Positions 1 to 9,004 are shown, counted from the first letter of the stretch. The stretch: 64,000 bases of DNA from Mucilaginibacter sp. JRF (GCF_015223065.1 NZ_JADFBY010000006.1:62001-126000); one strand, 5' to 3'. The notes: generated from the sequence alone by a model not told the origin. Program-made: numbers and translations.

Positions 1-2
1 TT

Positions 3-686
3 ACCGTGTTCCCATTGGCCTTGAAAGATCAAAAAGTTTACAAGAACGCCCCATTTGAGGTAACTGCCAGTAAGCTGAAAAGCACCTTTTTTAACAGTTG
101 GGATAGCATCAAAAATAATGTGATACTCAATTGGGTTGATGTTATGGCCGGCGATGGTAGCTACGGTGTGGCCCTGTTTACCGACCATACTACCAGCTAT
201 ACGCATGGCGATAATTTCCCGCTGGGGTTGGTTGCGCAATACTCGGGTATGGGTTTATGGGGGCGGGATTATTTTACAGATGGGCCAACATCTATACATT
301 ATGCCTTGCTGCCGCATGCGGGTTTGTGGGATAAGGCTGGTATCTGGTCGGCCTCGGCAGGATGGAATGAGCCATTGGTGGCATCGGTGTCAAATGCTAA
401 ACCATTATCTGTAAACCGATCGTTGATAGATGTTGAGAAAACAGGTTTAGCAATAACGGCTGTCACTAATGATGAAAAGGGCATACTTTTGCGTTTGTTT
501 AATGCCGAAGGTGCATCGGGCAATAAAGCTATAAAACTGAATTTCGCCATAAAAAAGGCTGAATTGGTTGAGTTGGATGGGCGCGATGCAGGTAGCCTGA
601 TAGTAAAAAAACTAAACAACGGCAGTTCGCAAGTTCAGTTTTCGATGCCAAAATTTGGTTTCCGTACGTTGCATTTAGTTAGATGA
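3..686 (+). CDS. Alpha-mannosidase, GH38 family, C-terminal part (cut by window edge)
   Basis: This is the last ~227 codons of a gene whose start lies before the window; the frame is open to base 3. The residues around 'YSGMGLWGRDYF', 'HYALLPHAGLWDKAGIW' and 'WNEPLV' are typical of the C-terminal beta-domain of GH38 alpha-mannosidases, which hydrolyse alpha-linked mannose from mannans and N-glycans. The catalytic Asp region is not in the window, so activity cannot be judged. The stop codon TGA at 684-686 is followed by an independent promoter and operator, so the next gene is probably a separate transcription unit in the same mannoside locus. The family call is fairly safe; substrate linkage is not visible. 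Confidence 0.8.
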   Translation, partial: TVFPLALKDQKVYKNAPFEVTASKLKSTFFNSWDSIKNNVILNWVDVMAGDGSYGVALFTDHTTSYTHGDNFPLGLVAQYSGMGLWGRDYFTDGPTSIHYALLPHAGLWDKAGIWSASAGWNEPLVASVSNAKPLSVNRSLIDVEKTGLAITAVTNDEKGILLRLFNAEGASGNKAIKLNFAIKKAELVELDGRDAGSLIVKKLNNGSSQVQFSMPKFGFRTLHLVR

Positions 687-715
687 TGAGCGGTTTAGAA
701 ATAAATAATATAAAA

Positions 716-748
716 TTTGCTAAATCGATTAAAAGAAAATTATATTTG
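716..748 (+). promoter_or_regulatory. Bacteroidota-type promoter for the first GH92 gene
   Basis: TTTG at 716-719 and TATATTTG at 741-748 are separated by 21 bases, matching the TTTG/TAnnTTTG pattern of the primary sigma factor in Bacteroidota. The LacI-type site fills the spacer. The expected transcript start is near 753-756, about 50 bases before the ATG at 806. This argues that codons between 683 and 805 are not translated as part of the enzyme. Confidence 0.6.
719..734 (+). promoter_or_regulatory. LacI-type operator site 1
   Basis: GCTAAATCGATTAAAA contains the palindromic core TAAATCGATT (721-730) shared with sites at 3149, 5547 and 24069. A central CG step is usual for LacI/GalR operators. 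It lies between the -33 and -7 elements of the GH92 promoter, the position expected for repression. The probable binding protein is the LacI-family regulator at 19555. Confidence 0.65.
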
Positions 749-805
749 TTGATAACCAATTTATTATTTCGCAAGGCTAAAACCTCGCGGCGAGCCAATT
801 ACCTG

Positions 806-3109
806 ATGAAACTAAAACTGCTTGGCGCTTTATCATTCTTTATAGCCGGTACGCTTGCTGCCGTTAACGCGCAGGATGTTGCCCATTACGTAAACCCGTT
901 TATTGGTGCAAGCACCAGTTCGGCAGCGGCGGGGGTGTACCATGGCCTGGGCAAAACCTTTCCGGGTGCTGATGTGCCTTTTGGTATGGTGCAGGTAAGC
1001 CCCAATACCATTACCGGTGGCGATAATGCGCCGGGTTACAGCTATGAGCATACCAGTATTGAAGGGTTCGCCTTTACGCAAATGAGCGGTGTGGGCTGGT
1101 ATGGCGATCTGGGCAACTTTTTAGTAATGCCTACAATGGGCGATCTGAAAACCAGCGCCGGAACCTTGCAGAAACCCGATAGCGGCTACCGCCAAGCCTT
1201 TGATAAGAAAACCGAAAAAGCATCAGCGGGCTATTACGCTGTTACGCTTAACGATAATATAAAAGCCGAAATGGCGGCCGCGCCGCATAGTGGTATGCTG
1301 CGTTTTACCTTTCCGCAAAACAAACGGTCGCGCATACAAATTGATTTGGCCCGCAGGGTAGGTGGTACATCAACCTTACAATATGTAAAGGTGGTGAATG
1401 ATCACGCCATTGAAGGCTGGATGAAATGTACACCCGATGGCGGCGGCTGGGGCAACGGCGATGGGCATGCCGAGTACACCGTTTATTTTCATGCCGAGTT
1501 TAGTAAACCGCTTAAAAACTACGGTGTTTGGAGTGTCGATATCCCCGATGATTGGAGCCGTAAACTGGAAGATGTAATAAGCGCCCGTTATCAGGAGCGA
1601 GTAGCGCAAGCACAGGTAATCAAGGGCGTAAAGGAGAAAGAAGGCAAGCATCTTGGTTTTTATACCGAGTTTGAAACCACCGCCAATGAGGTGGTGCAAT
1701 TAAAGGCCGGTATATCCTTTGTAAGTATTGATGGCGCCCGCAAAAACTTGCAGCAAGAAACAAAGGATTGGAATTTTGATGGCGTGCATCAAAAGGCTAT
1801 CGCTTTATGGAACAAGGCGCTCTCCAAAATAAAAGTAGATGGCGGTACCGAGGAGGAGAAAACTGTTTTCTATACCTCACTGTACCATACCATGCTCGAC
1901 CCACGGATAGTACAGGACGTTGACGGACAATATCCCGGTGGCGATGGTAAGGCGCACCGCTCGGCTATGTTCACCAAGCGTACTATTTTTAGCGGTTGGG
2001 ACGTGTTTCGTAGTCAGATGCCCCTGCAAACTATTGTGAACCCAACTTTGGTGAATGATATGATCAACTCATTGGTCACCCTGGCTGATGAGAAAAACAA
2101 GAACTACCTGGAACGTTGGGAGCTGTTAAACGCATATAGCGGTTGTATGTTGGGTAACCCGGCAGTATCGGTTATTGCCGATGCTTATGCTAAAGGCATA
2201 CGTGGTTTTGATGTTAAAAAGGCCTATCAGCTATCTGTAAATTCAGTTGAAAAATTTGGGAATGGCGAGCGTGGTTATACCGCAGGTTCGGTAGGTTTAT
2301 CGTACACGTTAGAGTATGCTTATACCGATTGGTGTGCCGCGCAACTGGCAAAGGCTGTGGGTATTAAGGCTGATCAGGATAAATACATGAAACGCGGCCA
2401 GGCATACAAAAATCTATTCGATAGTGAAAAAGGCTGGTTCAGGCCGCGCGAAGAAGATGGCAGCTGGATAGCCTGGCCTGATTCAGGGCGTTTAAAGCAA
2501 TGGTACGGTTGTATGGAAAGCAACCCCTACCAGCAAGGCTGGTTTGTGCCGCAGGATGTGGATGGCATGGTAGCCCTAATGGGTGGCCGTGAAAAGGTGG
2601 TGGCCGATCTGGAAAACTTCTTTACCAAAACGCCCAAAAACATGATGTGGAACGATTATTACAACCACGCTAACGAGCCGGTGCATCATGTTCCGTACCT
2701 GTTCAACCGCCTGGGTAAGCCTTGGTTAACCCAAAAATGGACACGCACAATCACCCGTGATGCCTATCACAATGGGGTAGAGGGATTGGTTGGTAATGAG
2801 GATGTTGGGCAAATGTCGGCCTGGTATGTACTGTCGGCTATGGGTATACACCCGGTTTGCCCCGGCGAAACACGTCAGGAACTGACAAGTCCGGTATTCA
2901 ATAAAGTTACTATCGCCTTAGATAAAGGTAAGGCATTCAATATAGTAGCTAAAAATAATTCGGCCACCAATATATACATACAAAAGGCTACGCTTAATGG
3001 CAAACCATACAACAAAAGCTATATCGACTACCGCGATATTATGGCCGGTGGCACATTGGAGTTTGTAATGGGCGCATCGCCTGCAAAAAACTGGGGTTTA
3101 ACAAAATAG
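806..3109 (+). CDS. Exo-alpha-mannosidase, GH92 family
   Basis: Predicted secreted or periplasmic GH92 enzyme of 767 residues, the usual size for the family; GH92 proteins are calcium-dependent inverting exo-alpha-mannosidases. A Sec signal peptide ends near 'VNAQ' (~residue 23). The N-terminal beta-sandwich begins at 'HYVNPFIG'; the helical domain carries 'GGTEEEKTVFYTSLYHTML'. The motif 'HANEPVHH' supplies the general-acid Glu (codon 2675-2677, residue 624), and 'GNEDVGQMSAWYVLSAMG' carries the base Asp. An in-frame ATG at 683 overlaps the previous stop, but the signal peptide at 806 and the promoter at 716-748 favour 806. It opens a unit with the SGNH and esterase genes, 53 bp upstream of the SGNH start. 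Confidence 0.9.
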   Translation: MKLKLLGALSFFIAGTLAAVNAQDVAHYVNPFIGASTSSAAAGVYHGLGKTFPGADVPFGMVQVSPNTITGGDNAPGYSYEHTSIEGFAFTQMSGVGWYGDLGNFLVMPTMGDLKTSAGTLQKPDSGYRQAFDKKTEKASAGYYAVTLNDNIKAEMAAAPHSGMLRFTFPQNKRSRIQIDLARRVGGTSTLQYVKVVNDHAIEGWMKCTPDGGGWGNGDGHAEYTVYFHAEFSKPLKNYGVWSVDIPDDWSRKLEDVISARYQERVAQAQVIKGVKEKEGKHLGFYTEFETTANEVVQLKAGISFVSIDGARKNLQQETKDWNFDGVHQKAIALWNKALSKIKVDGGTEEEKTVFYTSLYHTMLDPRIVQDVDGQYPGGDGKAHRSAMFTKRTIFSGWDVFRSQMPLQTIVNPTLVNDMINSLVTLADEKNKNYLERWELLNAYSGCMLGNPAVSVIADAYAKGIRGFDVKKAYQLSVNSVEKFGNGERGYTAGSVGLSYTLEYAYTDWCAAQLAKAVGIKADQDKYMKRGQAYKNLFDSEKGWFRPREEDGSWIAWPDSGRLKQWYGCMESNPYQQGWFVPQDVDGMVALMGGREKVVADLENFFTKTPKNMMWNDYYNHANEPVHHVPYLFNRLGKPWLTQKWTRTITRDAYHNGVEGLVGNEDVGQMSAWYVLSAMGIHPVCPGETRQELTSPVFNKVTIALDKGKAFNIVAKNNSATNIYIQKATLNGKPYNKSYIDYRDIMAGGTLEFVMGASPAKNWGLTK

Positions 3110-3148
3110 ATAACACACCACGGAGAAAGGCATTTCTTCGCTTAAATC

Positions 3149-3164
3149 ACTAAATCGATTAAAT
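3149..3164 (+). promoter_or_regulatory. LacI-type operator site 2, overlapping the start codon of the SGNH gene
   Basis: ACTAAATCGATTAAAT matches the other sites over its first 12 bases; its last two bases are the first two of the ATG at 3163. No -7 box follows at the spacing seen for sites 1, 3 and 5, so here a bound repressor would more likely stop elongating polymerase than block initiation (inference). Confidence 0.6.
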
Positions 3165-4587
3165 GAATATGCTGTTTAGATCGAACCAAAAAAAATTAAG
3201 CCGCCTGGCTACCGCCTCGGCATTGCTTTTAAGTATTAATGTATCGCCATTATCGGCCCAAACCGTGGCGCCTTTTAAAAATGGCGATAGGGTAGCCTTT
3301 GTAGGTAACAGTATTACCGATGGAGGCCATTATCACTCGTATATGTGGCTGTATTACATGACGAGGTTTCCCGATCTTAAAGTTACCTTTTTGAATGCCG
3401 GTATAGGTGGCGATGTATCAAAGCAACTATCGCGCAGGCTGGATGATGATGTGCTGGCCCGCAACCCAACGGTAGTAACCCTAACCTGGGGCATGAATGA
3501 TACCGGCTACATGGAGTGGTGGAAGGATGACGCGCAGGAAACCTTCAGAAAACGCCTGGATACGTCTAAAAAGTACTATCACATTATGGAAGCCAAGCTT
3601 AAAAAGCTGCCTAATGTGCGTAAAATAATCATTGCCTCATCGCCGTACGATGAAACTACCACCTCAGCGCCTAACAACGTATACAAAGGTAAAAGCGCGG
3701 CTTTGCTTAAAATAGCCGAGTTTCAGCAGCAGGCCGCTAAAAGTAATGGCTGGGGATTTATTGATCTGAATCGCCCGATGACGGCCATCAACCAAAACGG
3801 ACAAAGAACAGACCCGGCCTACAGTTTAACGCCAAACGACCGCATCCACCCGGATAATGACGGCCATATGGTGATGGCTTACCTGTTGCTAAAAGCACAA
3901 GGGCTGGCCAACCGCCCTATTGCCGATGTGGTGGTTGATGCAGGCAGTGCAAAGTCGACCAAAGCATTAAACGCTAAAATTACAAACGTTGCCCGTACAC
4001 CTAACGGCATCAGCTTTAACTATTTGGCAGGTGCCCTGCCTTACCCTATGGATACCATAAGCCGTGGCTGGGGCAATAAACGCAAGCAAGCCGACGCGCT
4101 TAAAGTGATACCGTTTACCAAAGAGTTTAACCAGGAATTGCTTACGGTAAAAGGTCTTTCGGCAGGTAATTATAGTTTGCAGATAGATGGTGAGGCGGTA
4201 GGCAGCTGGTCTGCCGATGATTTGGCTAAAGGCATAAACCTGGCCGAGCAAACCAATACGCCGCAGTATCAGCAAGCCTTACAGATCATGACGCTGAACG
4301 AGGAGCGCTGGGAAATAGAGCGCCGTTTCCGCAACCATGCCTTTATTGAGTTTAATGTATTGTTCGATCGTGGTCTGTACAATGCCGATAACAAAGTGGC
4401 TATGGATACCGTGAATGCCGTTGCCAAGCGCGAAATATTTGTAGCGGGCAACAAGCAAAACTACCTCATGTCGCAATATAAAACCGTACGCCAGGCCTGG
4501 CAAAAAGAAATGGATGTGCTTATCGCACAGATATACAGCATAAATAAACCCCTTAACCGTAAGATCACCCTAACCCGTACCAACTAA
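3163..4587 (+). CDS. Exported SGNH/GDSL-family hydrolase
   Basis: Protein of 474 residues with a signal peptide ending near 'SPLSAQ' (~residue 33). SGNH blocks are clear: 'GNSITDGG' with nucleophile Ser50, the 'GIGGD' glycine, 'GMND' Asn, and 'DRIHPD' with Asp226 and His229. These enzymes hydrolyse esters such as acetyl groups on carbohydrates. The catalytic domain ends near residue 245; the remaining ~230 residues form an extension seen in some Bacteroidota homologues and have no function I can name. The gene is followed after 6 bp by another esterase, so the pair probably removes acyl decorations before mannosidases act (inference). A second ATG two codons downstream is an equally possible start. 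Confidence 0.85.
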   Translation: MNMLFRSNQKKLSRLATASALLLSINVSPLSAQTVAPFKNGDRVAFVGNSITDGGHYHSYMWLYYMTRFPDLKVTFLNAGIGGDVSKQLSRRLDDDVLARNPTVVTLTWGMNDTGYMEWWKDDAQETFRKRLDTSKKYYHIMEAKLKKLPNVRKIIIASSPYDETTTSAPNNVYKGKSAALLKIAEFQQQAAKSNGWGFIDLNRPMTAINQNGQRTDPAYSLTPNDRIHPDNDGHMVMAYLLLKAQGLANRPIADVVVDAGSAKSTKALNAKITNVARTPNGISFNYLAGALPYPMDTISRGWGNKRKQADALKVIPFTKEFNQELLTVKGLSAGNYSLQIDGEAVGSWSADDLAKGINLAEQTNTPQYQQALQIMTLNEERWEIERRFRNHAFIEFNVLFDRGLYNADNKVAMDTVNAVAKREIFVAGNKQNYLMSQYKTVRQAWQKEMDVLIAQIYSINKPLNRKITLTRTN

Positions 4588-4593
4588 GCCATC

Positions 4594-5418
4594 ATGTTTA
4601 AAAAAGTTTACCAATTGCTTGCCGCTGCCATTTTATGCGGATGCCTCGCTTTTAACGCCCATGCCGCCAAGGTTGATACGGTTACCACCCACAGCGATAT
4701 TATGCACAAGGATATCAAAGCCGTGGTGATGCTGCCCAAAAGTTATTCGGCTAAAAAGCATTACCCGGTGGTGTACCTGCTGCATGGTTTCAGCGGTAAT
4801 TATGCCGACTGGATCAGTAAAGATCCCGCGGTGAAAGATCTGGCTGATATGTATAACTGCCTGATAGTGTGCCCCGATGGTGCTTTTGCCAGCTGGTATA
4901 TGGATAGCCCTGTTAATAAGGATTGGATGTACGATACTTATGTATCAAAGGAGTTGGTGCAGTATGTCGATTCGCATTTTTCAACGATAGCTAACCGTAC
5001 AGGCAGGGCAATAACCGGCCTAAGCATGGGCGGGCATGGCGCGCTTTCAATGGCCATCAACCATCAGGAAATTTATGGTGCGGCGGGCTCAATGAGTGGT
5101 TGTGTTGATCTGCGCCCTTACGCGAAGGATTTTGGCATCAACCAAATATTAGGCAAGTATGAGGATGACCCCATAAGCTGGGAAAATCACAGCGTATTTC
5201 ACCTTGCCGCAAAACTTAAACCCGATGCACTGAAGCTGGTAATTGACTGTGGCTGTGATGATTTCTTTATCAACATCAACAACGCTTTTCATCAGCAACT
5301 GCTAAACGCTAAAATACCACACGATTATACCGTGCGCCCCGGCGGGCATACCTGGGAGTACTGGAGCAACTCCATCAACTATCAAATGCTGTTTTTTAAA
5401 AGATACTTTAATAGCTAA
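4594..5418 (+). CDS. Exported esterase, PF00756 / CE1-like alpha/beta hydrolase
   Basis: Protein of 274 residues with a signal peptide ending near 'NAHAA'. It has the alpha/beta-hydrolase pattern of the esterase D/CE1 group: 'VVYLLHGFSGN' oxyanion region, 'GLSMGG' nucleophile elbow with Ser144, an acidic residue in 'VIDCGCDDFF', and the His of 'GGHTWEYW'. CE1 members include acetylxylan and feruloyl esterases and S-formylglutathione hydrolases; the signal peptide and the neighbouring SGNH hydrolase favour a polysaccharide de-esterifying role over formaldehyde metabolism. It ends the first unit; a 249-bp regulatory gap follows. Confidence 0.85.
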   Translation: MFKKVYQLLAAAILCGCLAFNAHAAKVDTVTTHSDIMHKDIKAVVMLPKSYSAKKHYPVVYLLHGFSGNYADWISKDPAVKDLADMYNCLIVCPDGAFASWYMDSPVNKDWMYDTYVSKELVQYVDSHFSTIANRTGRAITGLSMGGHGALSMAINHQEIYGAAGSMSGCVDLRPYAKDFGINQILGKYEDDPISWENHSVFHLAAKLKPDALKLVIDCGCDDFFININNAFHQQLLNAKIPHDYTVRPGGHTWEYWSNSINYQMLFFKRYFNS

Positions 5419-5448
5419 ACTGATTTATAGTTTGTAAGACATTGATAT

Positions 5449-5510
5449 TTTGATAATTGAAAAATATTTATGTTGATAAAAGTGATAAAAAAGTATTCGT
5501 TATGATAAAA
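5449..5510 (+). repeat. Short TGATAA(AA) direct repeats upstream of susD
   Basis: The AT-rich stretch contains repeated TGATAA units: near 5450, GTTGATAAAA and GTGATAAAAA around 5472-5490, and ATGATAAAAT around 5500-5510. They precede a perfect palindrome and a LacI-type site. They could be half-sites for a regulator or simply AT-rich sequence. Confidence 0.35.
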
Positions 5511-5520
5511 TAATACTAAA

Positions 5521-5538
5521 AGTATCAAATTTGATACT
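5521..5538. promoter_or_regulatory. Perfect 18-bp palindrome, possible second operator
   Basis: AGTATCAAATTTGATACT is a perfect inverted repeat with no spacer, 8 bp upstream of the LacI-type site 3. Its sequence differs from the LacI site, so a second regulator may act on the main susD/susC operon. No other copy was noticed in the window. Confidence 0.5.
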
Positions 5539-5546
5539 AAAAATTC

Positions 5547-5562
5547 ACTAAATCGATTTTAT
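5547..5562 (+). promoter_or_regulatory. LacI-type operator site 3, before the main SusC/SusD operon
   Basis: ACTAAATCGATTTTAT is identical over all 16 bases to the site at 24069-24084. It ends 5 bases before a TAAGTTTG -7 box at 5568-5575, the same geometry as at 719 and 24069. Confidence 0.7.
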
Positions 5563-5567
5563 TTAAT

Positions 5568-5575
5568 TAAGTTTG
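5568..5575 (+). promoter_or_regulatory. -7 box of the SusC/SusD operon promoter
   Basis: TAAGTTTG fits TAnnTTTG exactly. No clear TTTG -33 element is present about 20 bases upstream, which suggests an activator-dependent or weak promoter. The expected start site is near 5581, leaving a leader of about 87 bases before the ATG at 5668. Confidence 0.5.
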
Positions 5576-5667
5576 ATATACAATAATCCAATTATTTCCG
5601 GCCTTTAAAGGCAACCAATTATTCGTCCGCCTGACCAGTGGGCTAACCTTAAAATTCAAATTATGAT

Positions 5668-7395
5668 ATGAAGAATCTCTACTATGTTTTCTTCTGGGGT
5701 ATTGCCGTTGCTGCAATTTCGTCCTGCAAAAAGGATGGCTTTTTGGGGCAAACGCAAACCAGCAACTTAACCGAAGATGTTGTTTTTAAGGATAGCGTTA
5801 ACACAACGGCCTTTTTAACCAACATTTACATCAACATAGGTTTTAGCGAAGGCGCCACACGGTTTAGCAATGGCGGGTTGGATGTCGCGTCGGACGAGGC
5901 GAAGCCTTACGATAATTCGGCAACCACAACCATCGGCTTCGCTAACGGTTCGGTTGATGCCAATACCGTGGCGGGCGATGCTTACAGTATCTGCTATACC
6001 AACATCAGGGCTGTGAATGTGCTGTTTAAAAACCTGCCCAAAGCACCCTTGCGTGCCGAAACCAAGGCTCAAATGAAAGCCGAAGCCCGTTTTTTACGTG
6101 CCTGGTATTACGCTATACTGCTTAAGCATTACGGTGGCATACCCCTCGTGGGCGATACGGTTTACAGCTATAAAGATCATATACCTGCCCAGCGCGCCAG
6201 CTTTAAGGATTGTGTAGATTACATTGTAGCCGAGTGCGATTCGGCAGCGACGGTATTGCCCGTAAAGCAGGAGGGCTTGCTATTCGGCCGGGCATCGGGC
6301 AGCGCATGTATGGCTTTAAAGATGCGTGTGCTGTTGTATGCCGCAAGTCCTTTATTTAATGATCCTTCACCGGGTGCCGATTCGCCGCTGGGCATAGCAT
6401 CAGGCAATGTAAAACCGTTGGTAGGCTACACCGAATATGATGTTAGCCGCTGGCAAAAAGCCGCCGATGCTGCCAAGGCCTTGATGGATCTTAACCAGTT
6501 TCAACTGGTGGTTGATAATGCTACCGCCGCCGGTTATGGTTTTCAATACCTGTTTTCGCAACGGGTTAATACCGAGTATGTATGGCAGTTAATGAAGGGC
6601 AGCAACCAGGATCTGGAAAATGCCTATTTGCCGCCATCGCGGGGTGGGCATGGTGGCGGTTTCCCGTACCAGGAATTTGTTGATGCCTTTGAGATGAGCA
6701 ATGGTTTACCTATTACCGATCCGGCTTCGGGTTATGATGCCAATGATCCCTATCACGGCCGCGACCCAAGGTTAGCGTACTCCGTATTGCACGATCAATC
6801 TAAATATATCACCAATATGAGCTTAACGCCAACGCCCATCAATATTTATACGGTGAACGGGCAGGGTGTAGGTGTTGATGCCATATACGCGGGCACAAAA
6901 ACGGGTTACTACAGCAATAAGATGCTCGACCCGGAAGCGGTGCCTAACTCATTCAATCAATCTGACCGCTGTATACCCCTGATCCGCTACGCGGAAGTTT
7001 TACTGAGCTATGCCGAAGCCATTAACGAGCTTAATGGCCCGGCAGAAGCCTATGCCCCTGTTGAGCAGATACGCATGCGGGCGGGGTTAAATCCATACCA
7101 ATTACCTGTGGGTTTGACCAAAGAGCAGATGCGCAGCGCCATACAGCACGAACGCCGTATTGAACTGGCCTTTGAAGGTCACCGCTTTTGGGATGTGCGC
7201 CGCTGGAAACTGGGCAACACGCAGGATGTACAGTTAACCGGCTTAGAGGTTAAGCGTACCGGCGCGGGCGCATTGGTAGGCTACAATCGTGTTAACGTGC
7301 GCAAGCATGGCTTTAAACCTGCGCTTTACCTGTGGCCATTACCATCAGGCGAGGTGGCGAAATCGCCATTAACGTTGCAAAATCCGGGTTATTAA
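5668..7395 (+). CDS. SusD/RagB-family glycan-binding lipoprotein
   Basis: Surface lipoprotein of 575 residues. The signal peptide ends in the lipobox 'ISSC' followed by KK, as common for exported Bacteroidota lipoproteins. TPR-rich SusD features are 'AEARFLRAWYYAILLKHYGG', the 'SACMALKMRVLLYAASPLF' helix, and the C-terminal 'ERRIELAFEGHRFWDVRRWK' with a final 'LTLQNPGY'. SusD proteins bind glycan at the cell surface and cap a SusC pore. It shares many blocks with the SusD at 12139, so the two look like diverged duplicates. It starts an operon through 17011 and is the first gene after the operator-rich gap. Confidence 0.9.
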   Translation: MKNLYYVFFWGIAVAAISSCKKDGFLGQTQTSNLTEDVVFKDSVNTTAFLTNIYINIGFSEGATRFSNGGLDVASDEAKPYDNSATTTIGFANGSVDANTVAGDAYSICYTNIRAVNVLFKNLPKAPLRAETKAQMKAEARFLRAWYYAILLKHYGGIPLVGDTVYSYKDHIPAQRASFKDCVDYIVAECDSAATVLPVKQEGLLFGRASGSACMALKMRVLLYAASPLFNDPSPGADSPLGIASGNVKPLVGYTEYDVSRWQKAADAAKALMDLNQFQLVVDNATAAGYGFQYLFSQRVNTEYVWQLMKGSNQDLENAYLPPSRGGHGGGFPYQEFVDAFEMSNGLPITDPASGYDANDPYHGRDPRLAYSVLHDQSKYITNMSLTPTPINIYTVNGQGVGVDAIYAGTKTGYYSNKMLDPEAVPNSFNQSDRCIPLIRYAEVLLSYAEAINELNGPAEAYAPVEQIRMRAGLNPYQLPVGLTKEQMRSAIQHERRIELAFEGHRFWDVRRWKLGNTQDVQLTGLEVKRTGAGALVGYNRVNVRKHGFKPALYLWPLPSGEVAKSPLTLQNPGY

Positions 7396-7415
7396 TTCTT
7401 TAAATATCATAAGAT

Positions 7416-7889
7416 ATGCTTTCAGGAGTAAATAGAATAAGGCGGCATAAGTTATTGATGCTTATGTGTTTGGCCATTGTAGCAATGGCAAGTGCCTGCA
7501 AAACCGAGCGCATTGTACCGGTGGTTGATGAGAGTGTGAAAAGCCTTAACGGTACCTGGGCCATAGTATCGGCAACGCAAAACGGCCGCGAACTTACCAA
7601 AGTGACCGGTATTATGGATGAGCTGAGCCAATTCAGGATAACTTTTACGGATGATAAATACACCATACAAAACCCGGTGCCATTTATTGTTAGCGGTAAC
7701 GGCGCTTACAAGTTCAATGATCCGCAGTACCCGTTTGATATAACCTTTACTGCCGATACGGCATCGGCTCCGCAAAAATCAACATTCCTGTTCCCGGTGG
7801 TGCAGGGCGAGCGTAGGTTCACGCTCACATTCAGCCCCGGTTGCGATAAGAATGTTTACAAGTACACCCTCAAAAAAGTTAACCCCTAA
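7416..7889 (+). CDS. Small lipoprotein, DUF5004/lipocalin-like
   Basis: Lipoprotein of 157 residues with lipobox 'ASAC' at about residue 28. The mature part begins with a 'SLNGTWAIVSAT' block and continues with alternating beta-strands, reminiscent of the lipocalin-like DUF5004 family often encoded between SusD and SusC in Bacteroidota. It may be an accessory surface glycan-binding protein, but no ligand residues can be named. It sits 20 bp after susD and 6 bp before the next lipoprotein gene. Confidence 0.6.
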   Translation: MLSGVNRIRRHKLLMLMCLAIVAMASACKTERIVPVVDESVKSLNGTWAIVSATQNGRELTKVTGIMDELSQFRITFTDDKYTIQNPVPFIVSGNGAYKFNDPQYPFDITFTADTASAPQKSTFLFPVVQGERRFTLTFSPGCDKNVYKYTLKKVNP

Positions 7890-7895
7890 AGTAAA

Positions 7896-8891
7896 ATGCT
7901 TATGAAAAAGTATTTACAAAATATACGGACTAAACTGCTGCGCTACACCGTGCTGGCCGTTTTTATCCTGATGCTGACGAATTGCGAGTTTTTGATAACC
8001 TCTATTCAGCAGCCCGAAACCGCCAATGCCGGCGATGTGATCACCGTAACCCTTAAGGCCGAATTTAACGATCTGGCGGCGTACTCTAAAAAGATCATTG
8101 TAGGCATATTGGCACCTAAAAGCTGGAAACTGGGGCAAAACACTACCATTACCTATACCTCAAGCAAAGGTAATGGCAGGCTTACGCTGATACCAAGTAC
8201 CGAGGTTGCGGCCAGCGCCAAAAACGGCGAAAACTGGTCAACCCACATGAAAGATAAGATGGGCATCGGCCCTAACTATATTGACGATATGGAGTGGGTG
8301 CCTTTTCAAACGGTTGAAAGTATATCGGTTAATAATGGCGATGATATACCGGCCACTTTCACTATAAAAATAAAGGTGGGGGTTGATGGCCTGAATACTT
8401 CGGCACGCCTGGGTTATGTAGTGTGTAACAACACCGACGGGCTTGATGGAGGTACCACCAACCTGTGGCCTTACAAATTTGCCGATTGTTTGCAGGTAGT
8501 AGGCGAGGGCGATCTGATAGATTATTGTAATCCATCATTAGCGGTGCTTAACCCTGTAAAGGCTCTGGATAATGATTATGAATCCATCACCTTTGATAAC
8601 ACCGTGGTTGAAACCGCGCTTAAGGGACAAAACGAGATATACTTTTGCGGCACCGCCCACACCAGCGATGGTAAGGATATTGAGGTTTGCGCGCAAAATG
8701 CCGCCTCGAAAATGACGGAAACCCAACCCAATAAATTCCAGATAACGTTTTGGCCGCGAAAGTTTTTCAACGCGGCGGCAGGGCAAACCCTCACCAGTAT
8801 CGATTACTTTTTTACCAATAAAGATGGCACCATAAAGGTAGGTTATGGCAATACCGATGCCCCCTTTAAACTAAATTTTGTTTGTGAGTAA
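7896..8891 (+). CDS. Lipoprotein, DUF4961-like
   Basis: Lipoprotein of 331 residues with lipobox 'LTNC' near residue 30, then all-beta-looking sequence ('AGDVITVTLKAEFNDLA', 'ARLGYVVCNNTDGLDGG'). It resembles DUF4961 proteins found beside DUF5004 lipoproteins and SusC/SusD genes; a role as surface glycan-binding protein is inferred from context only. A second Met two codons in could be the true start. A 113-bp gap before the next susC shows no convincing terminator. Confidence 0.6.
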   Translation: MLMKKYLQNIRTKLLRYTVLAVFILMLTNCEFLITSIQQPETANAGDVITVTLKAEFNDLAAYSKKIIVGILAPKSWKLGQNTTITYTSSKGNGRLTLIPSTEVAASAKNGENWSTHMKDKMGIGPNYIDDMEWVPFQTVESISVNNGDDIPATFTIKIKVGVDGLNTSARLGYVVCNNTDGLDGGTTNLWPYKFADCLQVVGEGDLIDYCNPSLAVLNPVKALDNDYESITFDNTVVETALKGQNEIYFCGTAHTSDGKDIEVCAQNAASKMTETQPNKFQITFWPRKFFNAAAGQTLTSIDYFFTNKDGTIKVGYGNTDAPFKLNFVCE

Positions 8892-9004
8892 GGCATAGCG
8901 GCAAAGGCAGGCTTCAGGTAGCAAAAACAGCGAATTTTTATAGCAAAATATGTGTTGCCCGGCCCGGCCTATGCCCAGTTTTTAAAATATAAACCTCAAA
9001 TCTG

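Noticed and set aside
683..805. Translational coupling of GH92 to GH38 via the ATGA overlap
   Set aside because: A full promoter with operator lies in this stretch and the signal peptide starts at 806.
8892..8975. Long-range pairing GGCATAG / CTATGCC in the gap before susC at 9005
   Set aside because: Only 7 bp across about 70 bases; probably chance.
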